Source of the DNA: Bacteroidota bacterium
GTDB lineage: Bacteria > Bacteroidota > Bacteroidia > Bacteroidales > UBA10428
Assembly (NCBI GenBank): GCA_029268165.1
Contig: JAJUGM010000223.1
Location: 1-6,001, forward strand
Length of the DNA: 6,001 nt
Direction of reading: 5' to 3'
The stretch's first letter is position 1, and each line of letters starts with the position of its first letter. The notes beneath the pieces were generated by a model. The model saw only the letters and a list, made by a program, of their open reading frames with translations. It was not told where the DNA came from and searched no databases. Shown here piece by piece: positions 1 through 5,520 of the stretch. A program made the position numbers and the translations under genes.

Positions 1-367
1 ATGAAAAATAACAAACGTTATTGAAATTTCCTGAAACATAAATATTATTATTCTTATCAGTGGTTATCCCACCCGCAAATTCATTACCCGTGCTTCCAAT
101 ATTTGAGTACCAAAGAAGCTTACCATTTTGATCAAACTTGAATAGAAAAAGATCAGGAAGCCCTTTTGATACTAAATTATAAGGGTTATAAATGGTATCT
201 GTGAATGATGCAATTATTAAAGCATTATTTTGATTATCTATGCATGAATACTTTGGTTCAATATTTGAACCTTTAATTTTAGAAGAAATAATCCACTCTT
301 GTGAAAAGATAAGAAAACTTTTACCAAAAATAGTTAATACCAAAAATAGTAATTTATATGTCTTCAT
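1..367 (-). CDS. Exported SBBP/beta-propeller-type protein, N-terminal part (truncated by window edge)
   Basis: The reading frame opens at the ATG at 365-367 and stays open to the window edge, giving 122 codons of the N-terminus. Residues 1-22 form a signal peptide (MKTYK, then a hydrophobic stretch ending near FSQE). The mature part carries a repeat unit at about residues 72-115: an acidic start (PDLFLFKFDQNG), then W86, an IGSTGNE turn, and DKNNNIYVSGNF. This resembles the SBBP or beta-propeller repeat (GGxxxD...DxxGNIYVTG) common in secreted Bacteroidota proteins that end in a T9SS domain. That end lies outside the window. The ATG is only 4 bases past the stop of the precursor gene at 372-500, so the two are probably co-transcribed. 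The function is unknown; it could be a surface or secreted binding protein. I see no sign of the peptidase domain of lasso isopeptidases, but most of the protein is missing. The propeller assignment is moderate, from one visible repeat. Confidence 0.72.
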   Translation of the reverse strand, partial: MKTYKLLFLVLTIFGKSFLIFSQEWIISSKIKGSNIEPKYSCIDNQNNALIIASFTDTIYNPYNLVSKGLPDLFLFKFDQNGKLLWYSNIGSTGNEFAGGITTDKNNNIYVSGNFNNVCYFS

Positions 368-371
368 TTTT

Positions 372-500
372 TTATGATGCAGCTGGGTTATAATACTCAT
401 CTTCTGGAGGGTCATCAGGACCTCCTCCAGCAGTTTTTTTAAAATGGATTTTATATAATAAAGGTTTATGCCAGTTCTTTTTATTAGATTCATTCTTCAT
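372..500 (-). CDS. Lasso-peptide-like RiPP precursor (42 aa)
   Basis: This short gene (ATG 498-500, TAA 372-374) encodes 42 residues. It fills the gap between the B2 stop (512) and the next ATG (367), with 11 and 4 spacer bases. The lysine-rich leader has W10-H-K-P13-L-L15, fitting the YxxPxL motif that B1 proteins bind, with Trp for Tyr. Thr23 sits second-last before the predicted cleavage after Ala24, as in known lasso leaders. The predicted core is GGGPDDPPEDEYYNPAAS. With Gly25 as core residue 1, Glu33 is residue 9, allowing a 9-membered isopeptide ring; starting at Gly26 or Gly27 also leaves an acidic residue at 7-9. The remaining tail would be D-E-Y-Y-N-P-A-A-S, with two Tyr that could act as plugs. 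The canonical leader Gly is absent (His19 there), and Thr is closer to the PxL motif than usual. Identification rests on position plus motifs. Ring formation is inference, since no cyclase is seen. Confidence 0.72.
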   Translation of the reverse strand: MKNESNKKNWHKPLLYKIHFKKTAGGGPDDPPEDEYYNPAAS

Positions 501-511
501 TTTAGTGCTCT

Positions 512-955
512 TTAATTTTTTTTAAATCTAAGTTCACATAATTCAGGGAATCCTATATTTCTAAGATAAATAATTTTATTATCCTTTTTTATATAAGAAT
601 GTGACAATATATCAGAATTGTTTCTCCTAATAATACTAAAAGCAATATCACTCTCCACTCCTAACCCATTCAGCAGATTCTTCAAAGTAATAGATTTCAC
701 CAGGCAGGTGCAGTGCCAGGGGGCAAAGCGAACGACCCTGCGCATGGTTTTTCTGGCCAGTCGTATGGCCTGTGGCTTGTCATTTTCGGGCAGCAGGTAT
801 TTCGGGCTGGCTTTGATCATAAAAAGATAATATTTCAGCGGTAAGAGCTGAACCATTATTTTTACTGCGGCTGAAAGAAAGAATGCCTTTACCAGCAGTT
901 TTCTTTCAATTGCCGGTATAGTAATTAAACGTCTTATGTAATAAAATAGTTTCAT
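512..955 (-). CDS. Lasso peptide biosynthesis B2 protein (leader peptidase, transglutaminase-like fold)
   Basis: The 147-residue product has the usual length of a stand-alone B2 protein. These cysteine proteases remove the leader from the precursor held by B1. The N-terminal part (about residues 18-48) is helical and hydrophobic, as in the family. The catalytic region begins at W80-H-C-T-C84-L-V-K-S, matching the family pattern CLxRS, so C84 is the likely nucleophile. H119 in SHSYI replaces the usual AHAWV histidine motif, and D125 just after is a candidate acid. The spacing of 35 residues from Cys to His fits the family. The start at 953-955 gives the expected N-terminus and overlaps in ATGA fashion the stop of a small frame at 952-1050. 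The precursor ATG follows 11 bases after the stop. GC content changes sharply inside the gene: by hand count 35/60 at 721-780 against 11/60 at 541-600. B2 assignment is firm; activity is inferred. Confidence 0.87.
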   Translation of the reverse strand: MKLFYYIRRLITIPAIERKLLVKAFFLSAAVKIMVQLLPLKYYLFMIKASPKYLLPENDKPQAIRLARKTMRRVVRFAPWHCTCLVKSITLKNLLNGLGVESDIAFSIIRRNNSDILSHSYIKKDNKIIYLRNIGFPELCELRFKKN

Positions 956-1142
956 ATAAACCCCTCAGTTCTTCGGGCAGCTTTCCTTGCAAAGAGGAGC
1001 TGCACTTGTTCTGTATGGTAACATTTCTGCAAATTTAATAAATAACTCATCTTAAAGTTTTCTTTTATCTGACGACAGCATCGGATGATTAAAACACCAT
1101 GCTATTTCTGTCAGCACATCATCCTGAATGTCAAAGACCTCA
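956..1142 (-). other. B1-B2 spacer with unresolved short reading frames
   Basis: This is the only large gap in an otherwise tight cassette. On the minus strand one frame runs from 1147 to 965 with a single stop (TAA 1052-1054). It reads PDEVFDIQDDVLTEIAWCFN... before that stop and DELFIKFAEMLPYR... after it, which looks more protein-like than random AT-rich DNA. It has no ATG near its 5' end. A second frame (ATG 1048-1050, TGA 952-954, 32 codons) begins MSYLLNLQKC and shares an ATGA overlap with the B2 start, so it could serve translational coupling. I recognise neither product. The stretch could be a decayed gene, a frameshifted extension of B1, or plain spacer. Confidence 0.3.
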
Positions 1143-1442
1143 TCAGGTTATGTAAATCAGCTTTTTTTCAGCCAGTTGTTCAAGGAACCCTGTGGTATCG
1201 TGTGTGCATTGATCGCGGGTTACATCGTATTCTTCCAGCAATTTGTCAATCAGTTCATTAACCGAAACCGGACTTTCAATCAGCTCCCAGATACGCGACC
1301 CGATTTTATCCATGCCGTAATATTCGCTGTTTTCAATGCTCAGCATCACCACTTCGCCGTCTATCTCATTAAAAAGCAGATTTTTATTACGCCTGATAAT
1401 ACTCTGTGGCGTTATTTGGTGTCTGGTTGAAAACAAGGGCAT
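1143..1442 (-). CDS. PqqD family protein (lasso B1-type RiPP recognition element)
   Basis: The 99-residue product has the full length and fold pattern of a stand-alone PqqD/B1 protein. These winged-helix proteins bind the leader of a RiPP precursor and present it to the B2 peptidase and other enzymes. After a short lead-in, the three-stranded sheet reads LLFNEIDGEVVMLSIENSEY (about residues 22-41), followed by GMDKIGSRIWELIE (43-56), the signature turn and helix. Then come SVNELIDKLLEEYDV (60-74), a helix with the usual EEYDV end, and a final helix FLEQLAEKKLI. The start at 1440-1442 places the domain close to the N-terminus, as is usual. It is the first gene of the minus-strand cassette and is followed by a 187-base gap before B2. 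Stand-alone B1 and B2, rather than a fused protein, is the arrangement in most Gram-positive and many Bacteroidota clusters. Family assignment is firm; lasso rather than another RiPP class is inferred from the neighbours. Confidence 0.9.
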   Translation of the reverse strand: MPLFSTRHQITPQSIIRRNKNLLFNEIDGEVVMLSIENSEYYGMDKIGSRIWELIESPVSVNELIDKLLEEYDVTRDQCTHDTTGFLEQLAEKKLIYIT

Positions 1443-1934
1443 AAAACAGAATAATTTAAATATGCTTTTACGTGCAAAAATTACAAAAAAATCGGGTGAA
1501 AATAACTATTTTTTAAGTAATTTATTCACAGAAAGTTCAATTTTGTATTTAAAATAAGCATGATGGTTAAAAAGTTATAAACCAGGAAAGATGAATAAAC
1601 AAATTCATCAGGATGTATAATAAATGTTTTTAAATATTTTTGTGTGTAGGAGTAAATAGTAATGGGGCCTTGCCCAAAACCCCACATCCTTTTTTGTCCT
1701 GACACAGAAAAGGATGCAAAAAAAGTCAAGGCTGAAGCAGTTTTCCTTAAATACTCCTTAAGCCAGTGGCTCTTAACAGATCGCCTGCTGCTGACTTAAC
1801 TCATTTCATAAATATGACAATTAAACTAAAGGTTTTTATAGTATGTTATGTTCCGGCACTACGCATAATAATGCATCCGGGCGGATAAAAGTTAATTCTG
1901 GAAGAAATACAACGATTGTATCGGGGCAGATTGC
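1443..1934. other. Intergenic region without a convincing gene
   Basis: About 490 bases separate the CE15 stop from the start of the PqqD gene; both genes are on the minus strand. The half next to the PqqD gene (1443-1660) is very AT-rich and should hold its promoter, but I found only a near-miss to the Bacteroidota -7 element (TAATTTTTG on the minus strand, reverse complement at about 1474-1482) and no good -33 partner. The middle holds the inverted repeat at 1667-1732. A 67-codon minus-strand frame (1526-1729) crosses that repeat but lacks any recognisable family or N-terminal signal. From 1735 to 1934 I see no gene or RNA, only small dyads such as ATCCG-GG-CGGAT near 1875. Confidence 0.6.
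1667..1732. repeat. Nested imperfect inverted repeat (hairpin-forming)
   Basis: Three nested pairs of arms share one centre. The outer pair is GCCTTG (1667-1672) with CAAGGC (1727-1732). The middle pair is CATCCTTTT (1685-1693) with AAAAGGATG (1708-1716), a perfect 9-base match. The inner pair is TGTC (1695-1698) with GACA (1701-1704). Outer and middle arms are separated by unpaired stretches of 12 and 10 bases. It lies about 200 bases past the CE15 stop, which is far for a simple terminator, and no clean U-tract follows in either direction. A dispersed intergenic repeat, a small-RNA fold or a transcription end are all possible. Confidence 0.6.
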
Positions 1935-3467
1935 TCATTTAACCAGAACCATTTTATTTACCAAAGACAGTTCTCCTGTGTTAATCCTGTAAAAATAGGT
2001 TCCTGCAGGCACTGCAATACCGCAGGTATCCATGCCGTCCCATTTAACAGAATATTTACCGTTAATTTTAAATTCGTCAACCAAAATTTTAATAAGTTGA
2101 CCCATTGAATTATAGATGTGCAGCTTAACATGCGAAGGGTTATGAACAATATATTCAATAGTAGTTGAAGGATTGAAAGGATTCGGATAATTTTGAAAAG
2201 GGTCAGCCGGATTGAACATTGTTTCAGAAGCATTGGTAAAAATTGGCGGTTCGCCTGTACCCCACCATGAAATCCATCGGTCGACATCGGGATGGAAAGG
2301 GCTGGTTGCTATATTGGTGTTTGCGGTTGTATCGCCAAGCAGGAATTTCTCAACAAAAGCCTCTATTGCAGGCCTCTGACTTTCAGGGAGCAGGCAATGG
2401 TCGTGTCCGCCGACAATTGAAAAGCCAAACCTGTCGGGGACTCCAAAAGCCTTCCATACTTCATGTGCTGCTTTCGATGCCACGTGGCCCGACTCATCGG
2501 CCATCCATTCATAATTAGGGTTCCCGGTTACAAGCAATGCACGGGGTGCAATCATTGCCATCAGTTCATGATGATCATAAGGCAGTTTGTTTACCGCATT
2601 GTTAAATTGTGATAATCCCTGATAATACCATGCCTGTCCCTGGGCATTTTTCAAGGTTTCCCTGTTACCGCTGAGTGTTTCTGTAACGCGCCAAGCTGTG
2701 AACCCACCGCCACCCGATTCTATTGCAATGGTGAGAGCGATGCGTTCATCGAGCGCTCCGGAGAAAAGAGCTATTTTACCGGCATAGGAGCAACCTGAAA
2801 TGGCAAGGTGCGACAGGTCAATTTTTGCTTCCGGGCATTTCTCCAATGCATCGATGATACGGCTCACGCCCCATGCCCATGCAATAAATTTACCCCTTGT
2901 TTTATCGGGATAGAGCTGAAAAAAAGGCCCGTCGCCCCGTACGTTTGACCATGCATTCGTTATTTGCGATTCCATGAAATGTATTAAAGCAATTTTTCTG
3001 CTGGTAAATAAGTCTGCAGGTAAGCTGCCTGAGGGGAAAAATCCTACTCCGATAAGGGCAGGAAAAGGGCCATCGCCAATAGGCAAAGTTATGGGAACAC
3101 TGAGTGTGAGAGTATCCTCACCTTTAACTATATAAATCAAGAGCAGACTGTCGGCAGTGAAATTGGCAATAAGGGTATCAGGGGCATCGGGTTTAGTTCC
3201 AAGTTCGTAATGCTGAATTTCTGCCCCGATTTCGGCACGACGGCAGCGCCAGTCCTCAAAACTACTTATACGGCCACTGCCGTCTGACCATTCAAACGGA
3301 TCGGGCAGCGGGTCAATACGCTTGAGCTCTGTAATCGATTGCAAAGGTGGAGCAAAACAATCAGCACCTGTGTTCTCAACACTGTAAACAAGCGGAATAC
3401 TCTGGTTAAATGTGTAAAATGCAATTAAAAAATTTAATAAAAGTGCTAATAGTATTTTTGTTTTCAT
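1935..3467 (-). CDS. CE15 4-O-methyl-glucuronoyl methylesterase with T9SS C-terminal sorting domain
   Basis: This 510-residue secreted esterase should hydrolyse esters of 4-O-methyl-glucuronic acid side chains of xylan, including those linking xylan to lignin. A signal peptide covers about residues 1-20. The alpha/beta-hydrolase domain spans about 65-380. The nucleophile is S227 in GCSYAGK, the CE15 version of the elbow, with K231. E250 in ESGGGG lies 23 residues later, the same Ser-to-Glu spacing as in fungal glucuronoyl esterases. The histidine is H357 in GGHDHC. These set it apart from acetylxylan esterases, whose active sites differ. After a linker, residues 425-510 form a type A T9SS sorting domain: YPNPFNPSTTIEY, an IYNSMGQ strand, AGTYFYR, and a short KMVLVK end. 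The enzyme is therefore probably exported and then attached to the cell surface or released. It lies 165 bases downstream of the GH43 gene on the same strand, suggesting a shared xylan-related role. Family assignment is strong; exact substrate is inferred. Confidence 0.9.
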   Translation of the reverse strand: MKTKILLALLLNFLIAFYTFNQSIPLVYSVENTGADCFAPPLQSITELKRIDPLPDPFEWSDGSGRISSFEDWRCRRAEIGAEIQHYELGTKPDAPDTLIANFTADSLLLIYIVKGEDTLTLSVPITLPIGDGPFPALIGVGFFPSGSLPADLFTSRKIALIHFMESQITNAWSNVRGDGPFFQLYPDKTRGKFIAWAWGVSRIIDALEKCPEAKIDLSHLAISGCSYAGKIALFSGALDERIALTIAIESGGGGFTAWRVTETLSGNRETLKNAQGQAWYYQGLSQFNNAVNKLPYDHHELMAMIAPRALLVTGNPNYEWMADESGHVASKAAHEVWKAFGVPDRFGFSIVGGHDHCLLPESQRPAIEAFVEKFLLGDTTANTNIATSPFHPDVDRWISWWGTGEPPIFTNASETMFNPADPFQNYPNPFNPSTTIEYIVHNPSHVKLHIYNSMGQLIKILVDEFKINGKYSVKWDGMDTCGIAVPAGTYFYRINTGELSLVNKMVLVK

Positions 3468-3632
3468 AATAAATTTGTTTTTATAGGTATGATGGTTTCA
3501 TAAGCTTTCCGGATCGTATATTACTGGACTTATTATTATGTGGGTATTTTAGCAACTTGTAGGTTTCATGTTACTATTCTTTTTTTTATTTTAAAAATAA
3601 TAATATTTATGAGAAATGATGCTTGCAAATTA
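3468..3632. other. GH43-CE15 intergenic spacer
   Basis: This 165-base AT-rich spacer separates the two same-strand carbohydrate genes. I see no convincing Bacteroidota promoter for the CE15 gene here. Near 3581-3615 there is a T-run and the weak AT-only dyad ATTTTAAAAAT, too weak to call a terminator. The genes could be read through from the GH43 promoter or be separate units; the sequence does not decide. Confidence 0.4.
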
Positions 3633-5360
3633 TTATTCTGCCATATTAATTATCTTGCTTTTTGTAATGCCGTTTTCATTAAACGATTCGATAGTAAAAT
3701 AATATTTAAGTCCGGCATTCAGGTTTCTGATTACCACTGAAGTATCGGTATATACCTGATAATGAAGATAGAGCTTGTTTTTATCAATCCCGTATCGAAT
3801 GGTGTATCCTGTTGCCTCAGGCACTTTATTCCATGAAATTTCTGCAATCCTTTTATCATTGTTATTCCTGTTAACTATAAATTTGTTTACGGCATCCGGC
3901 TTGTTTCCTGTTCCTTTGCCGAAAACCCTGAAATCACTTATTGCCACGTGGCCATCAGGCACATGAAAAGCGGTCAGTTTCAAAAACCTGCATCTTAAAG
4001 GTTGTTTCAATACTAAGTAATCATGTGGCGTATCCAAAGTATTTCCGGTTTTATCTGCCAGGACATTCCAACTATTGCCATCTGATGAAGATTCGATGAG
4101 GTACTGATAATAAATACTGTCGTTACGTCCGAAAATGCGGGTATTGTGCTCAGCAAAGTTTATCTGAATGGCATAAACATTAGATGGTTTTTCCATGTCA
4201 ATAATTATCCATTCGTCTGTGTTGGCTGATTTTGATGCCCAGTACGTTCTTATATTCTCATCTGTAGCAAATTTACCGGGTAAGGTATCAACAGAAGAAG
4301 AAACGGTTACATTTTTACCGTATGACAGAAGCATCCAACCCGGAAATAACGCAGCAGGAGAAGATATTTTTTTCTGTTGAACTAACAGGGGATAATCACT
4401 ATAGGCAGTAGCAGCATACATTTCGCCATCATTATCAAAAAATGTCGGGAAAAGGGCAATACGGCGTTCAAACATATGCTTTACGGAAATAGTAATTGTA
4501 GCTATGTGCCAGTAATTTCCGTATTTATCGGCAAAAGTGCCGCCATGCCCTGCACCGGCAATAAAACCTTCTGGTTTTGATGAGAAAGGATTATTTCCGG
4601 CAAGGGTAAATGGGCCTAACGGTTTTTCCGACACATAAACGCCGTCGGAATAGCTCTTAAATTCAGTACCCGGACTGGCATACTGAAGATAGTATTTCCC
4701 TTTATGTTTGTTCATCCATGCTCCTTCTATCCAGGGCGAACGACTGACAAGTTCATTATAATCGCCCTGATTTTCCCAGCCGTACTTTTCCTGATGAGAT
4801 GAAAACAGTGCAACAGGCCTGCCGATTAAATCAAAGTTTTTCTTATAATCTAATTCAATGCCGTAAATAGGATTTGCGTTGGAACAGCCCCAGTAAAGAT
4901 ATAAACGGTTATCATCGTCCATAAAAAAAGCTGGGTCCCACACAGGGAAAGGCAAAGAATCCCTTGCAACAGTCCACTTGCCCGACATTGGGTCGGACGT
5001 TTTATATATAGTGCTTTTTGTAGCTGATGAAGCTAAAAAATATATTGTATCACCAATGCCAATTGTTGTTGGAGCATATTCTTCGGTGGGTATGGAATTT
5101 GATTCAATAAAATTCCATTGCAGCAGGTCGTCGGAATACCAGTAGCCTCCTGATTTGGAAGCAAAGAGGTAATAAGTTCCTTTGAAAAGCAAAACCATCG
5201 GATCGGCAGCTTCCCTTCGTGAAGGGGAATCCAGAGCAAAACGGTAACTGATGTTCAGTGGATTACAGTATGTTTTTAAGTCCACATTGACTTTCCTGTG
5301 GCATGAAAAACTAAGTATAATGGCCGGAACAAGCAGTTTAAAGTAACTTGCAGATTTCAT
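3633..5360 (-). CDS. GH43-family lipoprotein glycosidase with F5/8 type C and fibronectin III domains
   Basis: This 575-residue protein is a probable outer-membrane lipoprotein: a hydrophobic N-terminus ends in LSFS-C20, with Cys20 the lipidated residue. Residues about 33-330 form a GH43 five-bladed propeller. The general base is D53 in REAADPMV, the pKa-modulating Asp is D142 in VWDPAFF, and the proton donor is probably E212 in WIEGAW. H272 in AGAGHGG fits the conserved active-site histidine. GH43 enzymes release arabinofuranose, xylose or galactose units; the exact linkage cannot be read from sequence. Residues about 345-482 form an F5/8 type C (discoidin, CBM32-like) domain, with WASKSANTDEWIIIDM and FLKLTAFHVPDGHVAISDFRVFG cut from its core and end. 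Residues about 488-572 form a fibronectin III domain ending in YYFTIESFNENG. The IEGAW donor motif differs from the more usual EGP form. It is the first gene of the pair with the CE15 esterase and runs divergently from the gene at 5521. Confidence 0.88.
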   Translation of the reverse strand: MKSASYFKLLVPAIILSFSCHRKVNVDLKTYCNPLNISYRFALDSPSRREAADPMVLLFKGTYYLFASKSGGYWYSDDLLQWNFIESNSIPTEEYAPTTIGIGDTIYFLASSATKSTIYKTSDPMSGKWTVARDSLPFPVWDPAFFMDDDNRLYLYWGCSNANPIYGIELDYKKNFDLIGRPVALFSSHQEKYGWENQGDYNELVSRSPWIEGAWMNKHKGKYYLQYASPGTEFKSYSDGVYVSEKPLGPFTLAGNNPFSSKPEGFIAGAGHGGTFADKYGNYWHIATITISVKHMFERRIALFPTFFDNDGEMYAATAYSDYPLLVQQKKISSPAALFPGWMLLSYGKNVTVSSSVDTLPGKFATDENIRTYWASKSANTDEWIIIDMEKPSNVYAIQINFAEHNTRIFGRNDSIYYQYLIESSSDGNSWNVLADKTGNTLDTPHDYLVLKQPLRCRFLKLTAFHVPDGHVAISDFRVFGKGTGNKPDAVNKFIVNRNNNDKRIAEISWNKVPEATGYTIRYGIDKNKLYLHYQVYTDTSVVIRNLNAGLKYYFTIESFNENGITKSKIINMAE

Positions 5361-5381
5361 AAATTAAGAATTTTAATACTG

Positions 5382-5389
5382 TAAAGATA
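5382..5389 (-). promoter_or_regulatory. Weak candidate -7 element for the GH43 gene
   Basis: On the minus strand the bases TATCTTTA match the Bacteroidota -7 pattern TAnnTTTG at all but the last position. The site lies 21 bases upstream of the GH43 start codon. The expected -33 TTTG partner is poor (only TG of GATG matches at 19-base spacing), so this is a tentative call. Confidence 0.25.
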
Positions 5390-5469
5390 AATGATTGTAT
5401 TTATTCAGCATCATAAAATATGATTGTCTTTCGGTTTATATCTTGTTCAAAAGAAAACAAAGCGAAAAT

Positions 5470-5500
5470 ATTGGGATTAAACCTCTACGTTCTAACTTTG
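5470..5500 (+). promoter_or_regulatory. Bacteroidota-type promoter for the endonuclease Q family gene
   Basis: ATTG (5470-5473) is followed after exactly 19 bases by TAACTTTG (5493-5500). This is a full match to the Bacteroidota primary-sigma -7 consensus TAnnTTTG, and three of four bases of the -33 TTTG, at the standard spacing. Transcription would begin a few bases past 5500, leaving a leader of roughly 15 bases before the ATG at 5521. It is the best promoter in the window and supports the phylum assignment. Confidence 0.7.
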
Positions 5501-5520
5501 GATTTGTTGAAACTTCTCCG

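Noticed and set aside
618..830. Plus-strand frame opposite the B2 gene
   Set aside because: It is antisense to a gene with clear family motifs and shows no protein pattern of its own.
1128..1557. Two plus-strand frames opposite the PqqD gene
   Set aside because: The minus-strand product is an unmistakable PqqD domain; the opposite frames are shadows without motifs.
1443..1560. Promoter for the PqqD gene
   Set aside because: The best -7 match has an extra T and no -33 partner at 19 bases, so a specific site cannot be supported.
1526..1729. 67-codon minus-strand frame in the large intergenic region
   Set aside because: No recognisable domain or signal, low-complexity AT-rich second half, and its first third lies inside the inverted repeat, which explains its apparent structure.
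1958..2518. Alternative frames on both strands within the CE15 gene
   Set aside because: They overlap the T9SS and esterase codons and match no family.
3581..3615. Possible terminator behind the GH43 gene
   Set aside because: The dyad is made only of A and T, short and of low stability, so it cannot be told apart from background in this AT-rich spacer.
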